Assembly (NCBI RefSeq): GCF_003852895.1
Contig: NZ_QUSW01000010.1
Span: 214,576 to 278,575 of the forward strand
DNA: 64,000 nt
Source: Rhizobacter terrae
Lineage (GTDB): Bacteria > Pseudomonadota > Gammaproteobacteria > Burkholderiales > Burkholderiaceae_C
Reading direction: 5' to 3'
The position numbers and the translations under genes were made by a program. Under the pieces are notes generated by a model. It saw only the letters and a list, made by a program, of their open reading frames with translations, searched no databases and had not been told where the DNA came from. Shown piece by piece: positions 19,356 to 29,602 of this stretch; position 1 is the first letter of the stretch, and the number at the start of each line of letters is the position of its first letter.

Positions 19356-19920
19356 GTGCACTCCTCGCGCCGGCTCCGTGCGGGAACCAAGCGCTACTAC
19401 CAACACGTCACCGGCTGAATTTCAGCGGCGACTCATCGATGCACGAGAAACGTGGAGAACCGGAAGGAATCGCCCTGGACAGCCGCTGATCAGCATGGGA
19501 TCAGTGAGGCCGCGTTGGCGCGTGCGAGGCAGTGGAGAAAGCGAGGGCCCGCCACCGCGCGGGGCCACGTCGCCGGATAGGCGAGGGCGCAGCGCTTGGG
19601 AGGTGGGGGAATCGGGACGACATTCGCGTGGTCACTGGACGCGGGCCGAAGAGTCGAAGTGCGGCGAGAGGGCCGCGTTGCCTTTCATCTTCAGCCTGAA
19701 AACCTTGTGTCTCGGGGCTTGAAGCCCTTTGTTGGTTCGTTCTACGTTTGCTCTGCCGCATGCTGCTGTCGGCCGCCCGGGTCGCTTGGGGACAGGGGCC
19801 TGCTTCACGCACCGTGCGTTGCATCACCTTTTATGCCGTGGCTCTTTGCCACGGCGCCCCGTCTGCTTCGCAAGCGCCCGAGTAAACTCAGGAAAATCAA
19901 ACACTTACATCGCAAACGTG
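19356..19920 (-). other. Long rne leader / rne-rluC intergenic region with hairpins
   Basis: No convincing gene is present in this 565-base divergent gap. It holds a perfect eight-base stem with a five-base loop at 19835-19855 (GCCGTGGC/GCCACGGC) and a smaller hairpin at 19715-19727 (GGGCTT/AAGCCC). Long structured rne leaders mediate autoregulation by RNase E in gammaproteobacteria; a similar role here is an inference. No clear promoter could be placed on either strand. Confidence 0.4.
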
Positions 19921-20976
19921 GTGCAACGCATTATAGGGGCCAAACAGACCGGGCGGGCAAGCGCCGTCAAGGCCCCAAGGCCCCCAGGGCCGGCGGCCAA
20001 GCGGACCGCCCCTGCGCCGGCCAAACCCGCAGCCCCGACCGTGATGCGCGTGCAGGTGGATGAAGGCTCCGAGGGCCAGCGGCTGGACAACTTCCTGGTC
20101 AAACTGCTCAAGGGCGTGCCCAAGACCCACGTGTACCGGGTGATTCGCTCGGGCGAGGTGCGGGTGAACAAGGGACGGGCGTCGGCAGACACCCGCCTGG
20201 CGCTGGGCGACGAAGTGCGCGTACCGCCCGTGCGGATGGCGGACAAGTCGACCGAACCTCCAGCACCGGCGCGCGAATTTCCGGTGGTGTTCGAGGATGA
20301 GCACCTGATTGCGGTGAACAAGCCGGCCGGCGTGGCCGTGCACGGCGGGTCGGGCGTGAGCTTCGGCGTGATCGAGCAGCTGCGCCAGGCCCGGCCGCAG
20401 GCAAAGTTCCTGGAGCTGGTGCACCGGCTGGACAAGGAAACCTCCGGCCTGCTGCTGGTCGCCAAGAAGCGCTCGGCGCTGACCGCCTTGCAGGACCAGT
20501 TCCGCAGCCGCGAGACCGGCAAGACCTATGCGGCGCTGGTGACCGGCACCTGGCCGGCGAGCAAGAAAGTCATCGATGTCGCACTGCACAAGTTCCTGAC
20601 GGCCGAGGGCGAGCGGCGGGTGAAGGCGGTGGATGCGGACCACGACGAAGGCCGACGGTCGATCACGCTGGTCAAGGTCGCCCGCAAGTTCGCGGGTTTC
20701 ACCTTGCTGGACGTGACCATCAAGACCGGCCGCACGCACCAGATCCGCGTGCACCTCCAAAGCGAGGGTCATCCCATCGTCGGCGACGAGAAGTACGGCG
20801 ACTTTGCCGTCAACAAGGCTGTCGCCCGTGGCGAAGCGGTGCCGGGCCACCGCTTCGACCGCATGTTCCTGCACGCCCGCCGCCTGAAGTTCGAGCACCC
20901 TGCCACTGGCGAGGCGATCGAACTGGAAGCACCATTGCCGGCTGAATGCCTGGCCCTTCTGGAAGTCCTGCCTTGA
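19921..20976 (+). CDS. rluC: 23S rRNA pseudouridine synthase RluC
   Basis: This RluA-family enzyme converts specific uridines of 23S rRNA to pseudouridine. An S4 RNA-binding domain begins near EGQRLDNFLVKLLKGVPK. The catalytic motif is HRLDKETSGLLL, with Asp as nucleophile, followed by KTYAALV and GRTHQIRVHL. The start is uncertain: adjacent GTG codons at 19918 and 19921 give a Lys/Pro-rich extension, while ATG at 20044 would begin right at the S4 domain; none has a clear ribosome binding site. Pairing with rne, divergently, is common. Confidence 0.9.
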   Translation: MQRIIGAKQTGRASAVKAPRPPGPAAKRTAPAPAKPAAPTVMRVQVDEGSEGQRLDNFLVKLLKGVPKTHVYRVIRSGEVRVNKGRASADTRLALGDEVRVPPVRMADKSTEPPAPAREFPVVFEDEHLIAVNKPAGVAVHGGSGVSFGVIEQLRQARPQAKFLELVHRLDKETSGLLLVAKKRSALTALQDQFRSRETGKTYAALVTGTWPASKKVIDVALHKFLTAEGERRVKAVDADHDEGRRSITLVKVARKFAGFTLLDVTIKTGRTHQIRVHLQSEGHPIVGDEKYGDFAVNKAVARGEAVPGHRFDRMFLHARRLKFEHPATGEAIELEAPLPAECLALLEVLP

Positions 20977-21638
20977 GCGCATCCCCTCGCCGATTCGACC
21001 TGATCGTCTTCGATTGGGACGGCACCCTCTTCGATTCCACCGCCTTCATCGTCAAGGCCATCCAGGCGGCCTGCGCCGACCTGGGCGTGGCCGTGCCGGG
21101 CGACAAGGAGGCGAGCTACGTCATCGGCATGGGCCTGATCGAGGCCTTGCAGTACGCAGCACCTGGCCTGCCGCGTGAGCGCTACCCGGAGCTGGGCAAC
21201 CGCTACCGGCACCACTACTTCGCCAAGCAGCACGAGCTCGTGCTGTTCCAGGGCACGCTGGACATGCTCAATGAGCTGCGAGCGCGCCAGCACTGGCTGG
21301 GCGTGGCCACCGGCAAGACCCGCAAGGGGCTGGACGAAGCGCTGGACACCGTGCAACTCAAGGGCATGTTCCATGCGTCGCGCACGGCGGACGAGACGGC
21401 CTCCAAGCCCGACCCGCGCATGCTGGTCGAGCTGATGGACCACTTCGGCGTGGAGCCGGCGCGCACGCTGATGGTGGGCGACACCACGCACGACCTGCAG
21501 CTCGCGCTGAATGCCGGCACGGCCTGCCTGGGCGTGAGCTACGGCGCCCATGACCACGGCACCTTCGGCGACTTCAACCCGGTGCACGTCGCGCATTCCG
21601 TGCCCGACCTGCACGACTGGCTGGTTCGCCATGCTTGA
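20973..21638 (+). CDS. HAD-superfamily hydrolase, phosphoglycolate phosphatase-like
   Basis: This 221-residue phosphatase has the HAD nucleophile motif DWDGTLFDS, motif II around GVATGKTRKG, the lysine of SKPDPRML and motif IV MVGDTTHDLQLALNAG. The helical cap between motifs I and II marks it as a Gph-like enzyme; the substrate cannot be told from sequence. The likely start is TTG at 20973, which overlaps the rluC stop and has GGAAG about nine bases upstream; ATG at 20946 is the alternative. It overlaps the next gene by eight bases. Confidence 0.88.
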   Translation: MSASPRRFDLIVFDWDGTLFDSTAFIVKAIQAACADLGVAVPGDKEASYVIGMGLIEALQYAAPGLPRERYPELGNRYRHHYFAKQHELVLFQGTLDMLNELRARQHWLGVATGKTRKGLDEALDTVQLKGMFHASRTADETASKPDPRMLVELMDHFGVEPARTLMVGDTTHDLQLALNAGTACLGVSYGAHDHGTFGDFNPVHVAHSVPDLHDWLVRHA

Positions 21639-22020
21639 GGCCAAGCCGGAGCTGCCGCCGCAGGCGCTGTGCCCGTCGGCCCAGCTGGAAGACAAGGGCC
21701 ACGCCTTCGTCTTCGACGTGCTGCACTTCGGCCAGACCGCGCGTGCCTTCGTCCTGCGCTTCGACGGTGCGCTGGTGGGCTACCTCAACCGCTGCGTGCA
21801 CGTGCCCACCGAGATGGACTGGCAGCCCGGCGAGTTCCTGGACAGCGGGAAAGAGTTCATTCTGTGCTCCATCCACGGCGCCGCCTACGACCCCCGCGAC
21901 GGACGCTGCGTGGGCGGACCCTGCGGTCGCGGAAAGCTCACCCCGCTTCGGGTTGAAGAACGTGACGGACAGGTCTATTGGTATCCTTCGCGGGACACCC
22001 GTCCGGCCTTTGTGGACTGA
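21631..22020 (+). CDS. Rieske [2Fe-2S] domain protein
   Basis: This 129-residue protein has both halves of a Rieske cluster site: Cys-x-His in NRCVHVP and Cys-x-x-His in LCSIHGAAYD, about 40 residues apart. It lacks a membrane anchor and a catalytic domain, so it resembles stand-alone ferredoxin-type Rieske proteins, which pass electrons to an oxygenase or act in maturation. It overlaps the HAD gene by eight bases and precedes an S49 peptidase. The redox partner is unknown. Confidence 0.85.
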   Translation: MLEAKPELPPQALCPSAQLEDKGHAFVFDVLHFGQTARAFVLRFDGALVGYLNRCVHVPTEMDWQPGEFLDSGKEFILCSIHGAAYDPRDGRCVGGPCGRGKLTPLRVEERDGQVYWYPSRDTRPAFVD

Positions 22021-22092
22021 CGCTGGCTGAGGGCAAGCTGACCCTCGGCACGCGGCTCGCACCGGACACGCCCCGACATCAGAAAGCCTTCC

Positions 22093-23118
22093 ATGACTTC
22101 GCAAGACGACCTGCCGGGCGCGAGCCCGGAACCCGTTCCACCACTGCCGCCTTTGCCGGCCCCGGCGCCAACGGTTGCGGCACCGGCCGCCATTTCCCCG
22201 GGCCTGGAAGCCACGCTCAAGCAGTTCGCCACCGACTACATGCGCGACCGCCGCAGCGAGCGCCGCTGGAAGCTCACCTTTCGCGTGCTGTGGGTGCTGA
22301 TCATCGTGATGTTCCTGTGGTCGGCCCTGGCCGCGCGCAAGGCTGCCAACATGCCCAACGGCCCCCACACCGCGCTGGTGGAAGTGCGCGGCGAGATCGC
22401 CTCGGACACCGACGCGAGCGCCGAGCGCATCGTGAGTGCGCTGAAGTCGGCCTTCGAGGATGCGAATGCGCAAGCCGTGGTGCTGCGCATCAACTCGCCC
22501 GGTGGCAGCCCGGTGCAGGCGGGCATCGTCAATGACGAGATCCGCCGCCTCAAGGCAATTCACAAGAAGAAGGTCTATGCGGTGGTGGAAGAGATGTGCG
22601 CCTCGGGCGCCTACTACATCGCGGTGGCGGCCGACGAGATCTACACCGACAAGGCGAGCATCGTGGGCTCCATCGGCGTGCTGATGGACGGCTTCGGCTT
22701 CACCGGCACGATGCAGAAGTTCGGTGTCGAGCGGCGCCTGTACACCGCCGGCGAGAACAAGGGCATGAACGATCCGTTCTCGCCGGAAAGCGAGAAGCAG
22801 CGCGCCTACACGCAGGCCATGCTGGACCAGATCCACAAGCAGTTCATCCGCGTGGTGAAGGAAGGCCGCGGCTCGCGCCTGAAGGAAACGCCCGAGACCT
22901 TCTCGGGCCTGTACTGGAACGGCGAAGAGGCGGTGCGGCTGGGCCTGGCCGACAAGTTCGGCAACCTCGACTTCGTGGCGCGCGAGGTCGTGCATGCCGA
23001 AGACGTGATCGACTACACGCCGAAGGAGAACATCGCCGAGCGGCTGGCCAAGCGCTTCGGTGCGTCGATTGGTGCGGGGGCTGTGCGTGCCCTGCAAGGG
23101 ACCGTCAATATCCACTGA
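22093..23118 (+). CDS. S49 family signal peptide peptidase (SppA-like)
   Basis: This 341-residue membrane protease belongs to the short SppA/SohB group, which degrades cleaved signal peptides. A Pro-rich N-terminus is followed by a transmembrane segment near residues 62-80. The catalytic serine is Ser171 in CASGAYYIAVAADE, after the conserved RINSPGGSP. A lysine farther on (GENKGMNDPF) is the likely general base. The HAD-Rieske-S49 order makes a probable operon with rluC. Confidence 0.9.
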   Translation: MTSQDDLPGASPEPVPPLPPLPAPAPTVAAPAAISPGLEATLKQFATDYMRDRRSERRWKLTFRVLWVLIIVMFLWSALAARKAANMPNGPHTALVEVRGEIASDTDASAERIVSALKSAFEDANAQAVVLRINSPGGSPVQAGIVNDEIRRLKAIHKKKVYAVVEEMCASGAYYIAVAADEIYTDKASIVGSIGVLMDGFGFTGTMQKFGVERRLYTAGENKGMNDPFSPESEKQRAYTQAMLDQIHKQFIRVVKEGRGSRLKETPETFSGLYWNGEEAVRLGLADKFGNLDFVAREVVHAEDVIDYTPKENIAERLAKRFGASIGAGAVRALQGTVNIH

Positions 23119-23129
23119 GACAAGCGCCG

Positions 23130-24098
23130 ATGCTGATCAACTGCGTCGCGTACCAGGACGGACAGAAACTCGCCGACCTCACCGTCGAGGACATCAGCGA
23201 CTACGTCGGCCGTCCCGACTGTTTCGTCTGGGTGGCATTGCGCGACGCGACCGATGAGGAACTCGCGAAGATGCAGGAGGAGTTCGGCCTGCATGACTTG
23301 GCGATAGAGGATGCCCGCCACGGTCACCAGCGGCCCAAGGTCGAGGAGTACGGCGACACCCTCTTCATCGTGATGCACACGGTGGAGTTCACCGCCACCG
23401 ACGACCTGCGCGTGGGCGAGGTCAACATCTTCGTGGGGCGCAACTTCGTGCTGTCGGTGCGCAACCGCAGCACGCAGAACTTGCTGGGCGTGCGCGGCCG
23501 GGCCGAGAAGGAACCGCACCTGCTCAAGCATGGTGCGGGCTTCGTCTTCTACGCCATCATGGACGCGGTGGTCGACCGCTATTTCCCGATCATCGACGCG
23601 CTGGAAAGCGAACTCGAAAGCATCGAGGAGCAGATCTTCGTGCGTGGCTCGGCGCGGGCGAACATCGAGCACCTGTATTCGCTCAAGCGCCGCATCATGG
23701 TGGTGCGCCATGCGGTGACGCCGCTGATGGAGGCGGTGAGCAAGCTCTTCAGCGGCCGCGTGCCCATGGTGTGCGAGAACAACCGCGAGTACTTCCGCGA
23801 CGTGTACGACCACCTCGTGCGCATCAACGGTTCCATCGAGGCCCTGCGCGACACCATCGGCACGGCCATCCAGGTGAACCTGTCCATGGTCACCATCGAG
23901 GAATCGGAAACCACCAAGCAGCTCGCCGCCTGGGCGGGCATCTTCGCCGTGGCCACGGCCTTCGCCGGCATCTGGGGCATGAACTTCGAGCACATGCCCG
24001 AGCTGAAGTGGAAGTACGGCTACCCGATGGCGCTGGGTGCGATCACCGTCACCTGCTATTTGCTCTACCGCCGCTTCAAGCGCGTGGGCTGGCTCTAG
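23130..24098 (+). CDS. corA: CorA-type magnesium/cobalt transporter
   Basis: This 322-residue protein is a pentameric divalent-cation channel of the inner membrane. The large N-terminal cytoplasmic domain is followed by two transmembrane helices, with the signature GMN motif at the end of the first (GIWGMNFEHMPEL) and a basic C-terminus (RRFKRVGWL). The frame is open upstream, but the ATG at 23130, 11 bases after the peptidase stop, gives the right length. No magnesium-sensing leader is seen in the short gap. Confidence 0.94.
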   Translation: MLINCVAYQDGQKLADLTVEDISDYVGRPDCFVWVALRDATDEELAKMQEEFGLHDLAIEDARHGHQRPKVEEYGDTLFIVMHTVEFTATDDLRVGEVNIFVGRNFVLSVRNRSTQNLLGVRGRAEKEPHLLKHGAGFVFYAIMDAVVDRYFPIIDALESELESIEEQIFVRGSARANIEHLYSLKRRIMVVRHAVTPLMEAVSKLFSGRVPMVCENNREYFRDVYDHLVRINGSIEALRDTIGTAIQVNLSMVTIEESETTKQLAAWAGIFAVATAFAGIWGMNFEHMPELKWKYGYPMALGAITVTCYLLYRRFKRVGWL

Positions 24099-24352
24099 TC
24101 TCCTAGGCCACTTTGCGCGGTCATCGCGCATTCGATGTTGGGTACTTGGTGGTACCAATCCGAGGGAATCCGGTCTTTCCCCGGGGCAGCCTGTTCGTGG
24201 GCCTCTGCCAACAGTTCGGCAAATGCCCTAGACCACTTTGTGAAGTTACGTAAAGATGCGCCGCCCTGACGAGGGGGCGGACACCACCAATGTTCGGACC
24301 ATGGTCGGGGAGAAGGTGCGACAGCGCCGACCATCAACCCACAAGGAATTCC

Positions 24353-27034
24353 ATGTTCCGACATACCAAGACATGCGCGGCAGCGTTGCTCGCGCTTGGA
24401 GGAAGTTCGTTTCTTCTGCCAGCCCTGGCCCAGCAGCAGCTCCAGCGAGTGGAGATCACCGGTTCCAACCTGAAGCGCACGGTCGACAGTGAAGAGGCAC
24501 TGCCGGTCACCATCATCAACGTCGAGCAACTGCGCCAGTCGGGCGTGACCAGCGTCGAGCAGGTCGTCCAGATGCTGTCGACCAGCCAGTCCAGCAACGT
24601 CGGCTCCAACTCCATCGGTTCCAGCACGGGCGGCGCCACCTACGCCAACCTGCGCGGCATCGGGACCAACAAGACCCTGGTGCTGCTCAATGGCCGCCGC
24701 GTGGCGGCCTTCGCGTTCAACGTGAACGCCGTGGACCTGAACGCCATTCCGTTCGCCGCTGTCGAGCGCGTGGAAGTCCTGCGCGACGGCGCCTCGGCCA
24801 TCTACGGCACCGACGCCATCGGTGGCGTGATCAACTTCATCACCAAGCGCGAGTACAAGGGCGTGACGCTCAGCGCGGAGATGACCAAGCCGCAGAAGAC
24901 CGGCGGCGACACCGATCGCGCGAACATCCTCTTCGGCTTCGGCAACCTCGAAGAGAACGGCTCCAACGTGTGGATCTCGTTCGACCGCTCACACCAGAAG
25001 CGCGTTCGCGCACTGGACCGTGACTTCGCCCGGACCGGCGTCATCCCGTCCAAGGGCGTGAGCGGCACCTCGCCGACCACCTTCCCGGGCAACTTCACGC
25101 AAGGCTCGGTGGCGGCCAACCCGTCGGCGCCGGACTGCGCACCGCCGCTGTCGCTGCCCAGCCCCACCTCGGCCGGCACCTGCGTGTTCGACTTCTCCGC
25201 GACGATCGACATCATTCCCGAGGTGAAGACCGAGACCCTGGCAGGCCGCGCCACCTTCAAGGTGTTCAAGGACTCGCTGCTGTCCGTCGAGGTCGTCTCC
25301 ACAGACAACGACAACATCTCGCGCGTGGCACCGGACCCGGTGGCAGGCATCTCCATCCCCGCGGGGTCCCCGTCCTATCCGGTGGGCACCTTCCCTGGCC
25401 TGGACACCACCAAGCCCGTCACTGCGGCGTGGCGCATGGTTCCCGCCGGTTCGCGCACCAACCAGGCCCTCTCGCATGCAGACCGCCTGGTGTTCGACTT
25501 GACCGGCACGCTCGCTGGCATGGACTACCGTGCAGGCCTCTACTACACGGACAACACCGCGCAGGACGGTGCCATCGACGGCTACGTGAACGCGCCCTTC
25601 GTGCGTTCGGAAGTGGCGGCCGGGCGGCTCAATCCCTTCGTGCCTGCCACGCCGGCGCAGCTGGCCATCATCGAGACCGCCAAGCGCCGCGGCACCTTCG
25701 CCACCGCCGAGGGCACGACGCAGGGTGCGGACTTCCGTCTCTCTCGCGACCTGTTCGAGATGAGTGGCGGCACGGCAGCGATCTCCGGCGGCGCGGAGTT
25801 CCGCAAGGAGTTCTACCGCAACGACACCGATGACGCGGTGGTGCGCGCCATCCCATCGGCCGGCCGTTCGCCCAACCACGTGAGCGGCGACCGCAAGGTG
25901 CTGGCCTTCACGACCGAAGCCGTGCTGCCGGTGACCAAGATGCTGGAAGTGCAACTGGCCGCCCGCTACGACGATTACTCGGATGCAGGCAGCACCTTCA
26001 ATCCGAAGATCGGCTTCCGCCTGCAGCCCACCAAGAACCTGGTGCTGCGCGGGTCGGCCAACACCGGCTTCAAGGCGCCGACGCTGGATGACCTGTACGC
26101 GCCGCAGACCATCACCTTCGCGACCTCGTCTTCCAACGATCCCATCCTTTGCCCGGGCGGCGTGGTGAACGTGGCCGCTGGCGGCGTGAAGTCGCGCGAC
26201 TGCGGTGCGCAGGTGCAGGTGCAGCAAGGCGGCAACACGAAGCTCAAGCCCGAGAAGTCCAAGACCTTCACGCTGGGCCTGGCCTTCGAGCCGGTGAAGA
26301 ACCTGACGATGTCGGCCGACTACTGGAACATCAAGCTGAAGGACCAGATCAATGCGCTGCCGCAGGCGTCGATCATCGCCAACTACATCCAGTACGCCGA
26401 CCGCTTCCATCGCTGCAAGGACCTGCCGCTGGACGTCCAGGCCAACCTGAACCGCTGCCTGGCCGGCGACACCAACAGCAATGCCATCGGCTACATCACG
26501 GCCACCCAGGACAACCTGGGCCGCGTCGAGACCGACGGCATCGACTTCACGGCGGCGTACTCGTTCCCGCTGGCTGGCGGCAACCTCGCGCTGACCTGGG
26601 ACGGCACCTGGATCCGCAGCTACAAGTACCAGAACAGCCCGACCGATCCGATGCGCGAGAACGTGGGCGTCTACATCGACTCGAGCCCGGTGTTCCGCTG
26701 GCAGCACACCGTGTCCGGCACCTATGCCATCGGCAACTGGTCGAGCCGCCTGGCACTGCGCCACAAGACGGGCTACTACGACAAGAACGACCCGGCCAGC
26801 GTGGTGGGTGGGCCGTCGTTCTATCAGAGCGTCAAGCCCTACACACTGGTGGACTTCGCCGTCAGCACCAAGCCCATCAAGGGCATGAGCCTGACCGTGG
26901 GCGTGAAGAACCTGTTCGACACCGACCCGCCGTTCTCCAACCAGACGGACCGTTCGCAGCGTGGCTTTGACCCGCGCTACACCGACCCGCTGGGCCGCAC
27001 GTTCTTCGTCCGCGGAAGCTATTCGTTCATGTGA
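24353..27034 (+). CDS. TonB-dependent outer-membrane receptor
   Basis: This 893-residue protein takes up a ligand through the outer membrane using TonB energy. A signal peptide ends at PALA-QQ. The plug domain begins near RVEITGSNLKRT and includes LVLLNGRRV and VERVEVLRDGASAIYGTDAIGGVINFITK. The beta-barrel ends with the aromatic SYSFM terminus used by the Bam machinery. The ATG at 24353 has AAGGA upstream. Its type resembles receptors for carbohydrates or peptides more than classic siderophore receptors, but the ligand is unknown. A strong terminator follows. Confidence 0.93.
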   Translation: MFRHTKTCAAALLALGGSSFLLPALAQQQLQRVEITGSNLKRTVDSEEALPVTIINVEQLRQSGVTSVEQVVQMLSTSQSSNVGSNSIGSSTGGATYANLRGIGTNKTLVLLNGRRVAAFAFNVNAVDLNAIPFAAVERVEVLRDGASAIYGTDAIGGVINFITKREYKGVTLSAEMTKPQKTGGDTDRANILFGFGNLEENGSNVWISFDRSHQKRVRALDRDFARTGVIPSKGVSGTSPTTFPGNFTQGSVAANPSAPDCAPPLSLPSPTSAGTCVFDFSATIDIIPEVKTETLAGRATFKVFKDSLLSVEVVSTDNDNISRVAPDPVAGISIPAGSPSYPVGTFPGLDTTKPVTAAWRMVPAGSRTNQALSHADRLVFDLTGTLAGMDYRAGLYYTDNTAQDGAIDGYVNAPFVRSEVAAGRLNPFVPATPAQLAIIETAKRRGTFATAEGTTQGADFRLSRDLFEMSGGTAAISGGAEFRKEFYRNDTDDAVVRAIPSAGRSPNHVSGDRKVLAFTTEAVLPVTKMLEVQLAARYDDYSDAGSTFNPKIGFRLQPTKNLVLRGSANTGFKAPTLDDLYAPQTITFATSSSNDPILCPGGVVNVAAGGVKSRDCGAQVQVQQGGNTKLKPEKSKTFTLGLAFEPVKNLTMSADYWNIKLKDQINALPQASIIANYIQYADRFHRCKDLPLDVQANLNRCLAGDTNSNAIGYITATQDNLGRVETDGIDFTAAYSFPLAGGNLALTWDGTWIRSYKYQNSPTDPMRENVGVYIDSSPVFRWQHTVSGTYAIGNWSSRLALRHKTGYYDKNDPASVVGGPSFYQSVKPYTLVDFAVSTKPIKGMSLTVGVKNLFDTDPPFSNQTDRSQRGFDPRYTDPLGRTFFVRGSYSFM

Positions 27035-27054
27035 TCGCGCTTCGGCGCCTTGAT

Positions 27055-27083
27055 GAAGGCCGCCCTCGTGCGGCCTTCTTTTT
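27055..27083 (+). terminator. Intrinsic terminator of the TonB receptor gene
   Basis: GAAGGCCGC (27055-27063) pairs perfectly with GCGGCCTTC (27070-27078) around a six-base loop, followed by five T residues. It lies 20 bases after the receptor stop and abuts the end of the convergent lipoprotein gene. Confidence 0.85.
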
Positions 27084-28063
27084 CAGTTGGACGGGAACTC
27101 GTTGTTGGCGCTTGATCCGGAGGTCAAGGCGGTGAGTCCTGTTCCATCCGCCCCCATGCTGTACACGCCCCACTTCGTGGCCACCAGTGGCTCCATGCGG
27201 TGGAAGTAGATGCTGCGGCCATCCAGGCTCCAGGCGGGCTTGCTGTTGATGTTGCCGTCGTCGATGAGCCAGACCGGGTTGCTGCCGTCGGCATTGGCGA
27301 GGCTGATGCCCCAGGCGCCCGCACCGCTCCAGGCCGAGGGATTGGAGTTGGTGAGCCACGCGATCTTCGTGCCGTCGGGCGAGAAGTAGGGGTCGTAGTC
27401 GGCGAGGTGATCGAAGGTCAGCCGCGTCTCGGCGCCGCCGGCCGAGGGCATGGTGTAGATCTCGTAGTCGGCCGGCGTGCAGGGCGTTCCCGGACAGCCG
27501 TTGAAGAGAAGGGTCCGGCCGTCGGGCGACCATGACACGTCGGTGTTCACGCCGGCACGTGCCGTGAGTTGGCGAGGGAAGCGTCCGAGCGAATCGGTGA
27601 TGAAGATCTGCGGGCTGGTGGCGCTGCCGCCGAACATCGCGATCGATCCACCGTCGGGCGACCACTCGCCGTGGCCTTGCACGGCCCATCCGTCGGTGCC
27701 CGCGGCGCGCAGGCGCGTGAGGCCGCTGCCGTCCACGTTCACGACCCACAGGCTGGCGAGGTCGTAGCGCTCGGAGCTGCCGCGCGGCGACCGGTAGAAC
27801 AGCAGCTTGCGCCGGTCCGGCGAGATGCGCGGCCACCAGTTTTCATAGCTGGTGTCGCTGGTGACCTGTGCGCTGGCGCTGCCGTCGTTGCGCATCAGGT
27901 AGATCTCGTGGTTGCCCGTGCGGTCCGAGTCGAACACGAGGATGTTGGCGCCCAGCGGCGTGATGTCCGGTGCCGGCGTGCCGCCGTCGGAGCCGCCGCC
28001 ACCGCAGCCGGCCAGTGCCGCGCACAGGGACAGCGCGGCCACGAGAGAAGATGAAGAGCGCAT
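27083..28063 (-). CDS. TolB-like beta-propeller lipoprotein
   Basis: This 326-residue exported lipoprotein has a signal peptide with lipobox LAGC near residue 20, then a Gly-rich spacer. Repeats of the PD40/TolB type follow, such as WSPDGGSIAMFG, WSPDGRTLLFNG, FSPDGTKIAWL and WSLDGRSIYFHR, each a blade of a propeller. Such proteins usually bind partners or ligands in the envelope; no catalytic site is evident. The ATG at 28063 is favoured because AAGGAGG lies just upstream. It converges on the TonB receptor. Confidence 0.85.
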   Translation of the reverse strand: MRSSSSLVAALSLCAALAGCGGGGSDGGTPAPDITPLGANILVFDSDRTGNHEIYLMRNDGSASAQVTSDTSYENWWPRISPDRRKLLFYRSPRGSSERYDLASLWVVNVDGSGLTRLRAAGTDGWAVQGHGEWSPDGGSIAMFGGSATSPQIFITDSLGRFPRQLTARAGVNTDVSWSPDGRTLLFNGCPGTPCTPADYEIYTMPSAGGAETRLTFDHLADYDPYFSPDGTKIAWLTNSNPSAWSGAGAWGISLANADGSNPVWLIDDGNINSKPAWSLDGRSIYFHRMEPLVATKWGVYSMGADGTGLTALTSGSSANNEFPSN

Positions 28064-28166
28064 CGCGGATGCCTCCTTGGATCGTCGTTGCACAAGCCAA
28101 CGGCTGCGGCGCAGCCGCGTTGACGTGCTGCCGATCCGGGAGGTAACGGCGCGTTGCGCCTCGCGC

Positions 28167-28811
28167 TCAGGCGGTGAGCAGACCCTTGCGCTCGACGAAG
28201 GCGATCACCTCGGCCAGGCCTGCATGCGTCTTCAGGTTCGTCATCACGTAGGGCTTGGCGCCGCGCATGCGCTTGGTGTCGGCTTCCATCACGTCCAGGT
28301 TCGCGCCCACGTGCGGCGCGAGGTCGGTCTTGTTGATGACGAAGAGGTCGCTCTTGGTGATGCCCGGACCGCCCTTGCGCGGAATCTTCTCGCCGGCCGC
28401 GACGTCGATCACGTAGATGGTAAGGTCCGACAGCTCGGGGCTGAAGGTGGCGGCGAGGTTGTCTCCGCCGCTCTCGATGAACACGATGTCGGCGTTCGGG
28501 AACTTGCCGAGCATGCGGTCCACCGCTTCGAGGTTGATGGAGGCGTCCTCGCGGATCGCGGTGTGCGGGCAGCCGCCGGTTTCCACGCCCATGATCCGCT
28601 CGGCCTCCAGCGCACCGGCCACGGTGAGCAGGCGCTGGTCTTCCTTGGTGTAGATGTCGTTGGTGACCACCACGAGGTCGTAGCGCTCGCGCATGGTCTT
28701 GCACAGCATCTCGACGAGGGTGGTCTTGCCCGATCCCACCGGCCCGCCCACGCCCACGCGCAGGGGCGGAAGCTTCTTGGTGCGGCCGGGGATGTGGTGC
28801 AGGTTGCTCAT
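28167..28811 (-). CDS. ureG: Urease accessory GTPase UreG
   Basis: This 214-residue SIMIBI-class GTPase powers nickel insertion into urease. The P-loop GPVGSGKTT is near residue 25, the metal-binding CPH is in [13 protein letters not shown], and [10 protein letters not shown] is the guanine-specificity motif. It works with UreF, UreE and UreD on the UreABC apoenzyme. It is last in the ureE-ureF-ureG run; the structural genes are about 26 kb away at 54838-57805. Confidence 0.97.
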   Translation of the reverse strand: MSNLHHIPGRTKKLPPLRVGVGGPVGSGKTTLVEMLCKTMRERYDLVVVTNDIYTKEDQRLLTVAGALEAERIMGVETGGCPHTAIREDASINLEAVDRMLGKFPNADIVFIESGGDNLAATFSPELSDLTIYVIDVAAGEKIPRKGGPGITKSDLFVINKTDLAPHVGANLDVMEADTKRMRGAKPYVMTNLKTHAGLAEVIAFVERKGLLTA

Positions 28812-28859
28812 GGCGGTCTCGGAAAGTGCGTGCTCGGGTATAGCAGGTTGCGCGCCAGC

Positions 28860-29570
28860 TCAGGAACGGAAGAGGCGCGAATACTGTGTCTCGTGCTGCG
28901 CGGACAGGATGGCGAGCATGGGCGTGAAAGCCTGGCGTTCGCTGTCCATCAGCGACATCGCGTGGTCGATGGCGGCAGGGATGCCGTCGCTCAGGCGGGC
29001 GAGGATGCGTTGCCCGGCGTTCTGCCCCAGCGGCACGGCCTTGAGCGCGGCCTGCACCATGTTCTCGGCCCAGCCGAAGGCAAAGGCCAGCAGGCATTCG
29101 CGGGCCGGCGCACCGGTCTGCACGGCGGCCAGGGCGAAGGCGACGGGCCAGGTGGGCGCGGGGGCGAGCGCCGCGAGCGAAGGGAGGCGATCGTCATCGG
29201 CGTTGCGGTTGCGCAGCCATTCGAGCAGGGAGCGGCCCATCTGCTGGGTCTGCTGGCGCAGCTCGCCGGATTCGCGCGTGGTGGTCACCCAATCGTTCAG
29301 CGCAGCGACGGCCGCGAGATCCTTGCGCTGCCAGGCGCCGATGGCCTTGTGCAGCGCGGGCAGGTCACTGCGCGACAGGCCAAGCGCGAGCTGGTCTTCC
29401 AGCCAGTCGGCCGCCTGGGCCTCGCTGGTCACGAGGCCGGCTTCGACGGCGGCTTCCAGTGCCTCGGAGTAGCTGAAGCCGCCGACGGGCAGGGCGGGGG
29501 AGGCCAGCCACATCAGCTGCAGCAGGGCCGCAGGCGATGTGGGCTGCGGTGGACGAAGGACTCTGGGCAT
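28860..29570 (-). CDS. ureF: Urease accessory protein UreF
   Basis: This 236-residue all-helical protein bridges UreG and UreD during urease activation. The N-terminal [21 protein letters not shown] is a clear UreF signature, and the C-terminal [32 protein letters not shown] is typical of the family in part. It lies 48 bases before ureG and 32 bases after ureE. Confidence 0.95.
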   Translation of the reverse strand: MPRVLRPPQPTSPAALLQLMWLASPALPVGGFSYSEALEAAVEAGLVTSEAQAADWLEDQLALGLSRSDLPALHKAIGAWQRKDLAAVAALNDWVTTTRESGELRQQTQQMGRSLLEWLRNRNADDDRLPSLAALAPAPTWPVAFALAAVQTGAPARECLLAFAFGWAENMVQAALKAVPLGQNAGQRILARLSDGIPAAIDHAMSLMDSERQAFTPMLAILSAQHETQYSRLFRS

Positions 29571-29602
29571 CGTGTTGCTGTCGCCTCATCCCGGCGACGG
29601 GT

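Noticed and set aside
17271..19418. Long plus-strand open frame over rne
   Set aside because: Shadow of the rne coding strand; repetitive composition and no domain.
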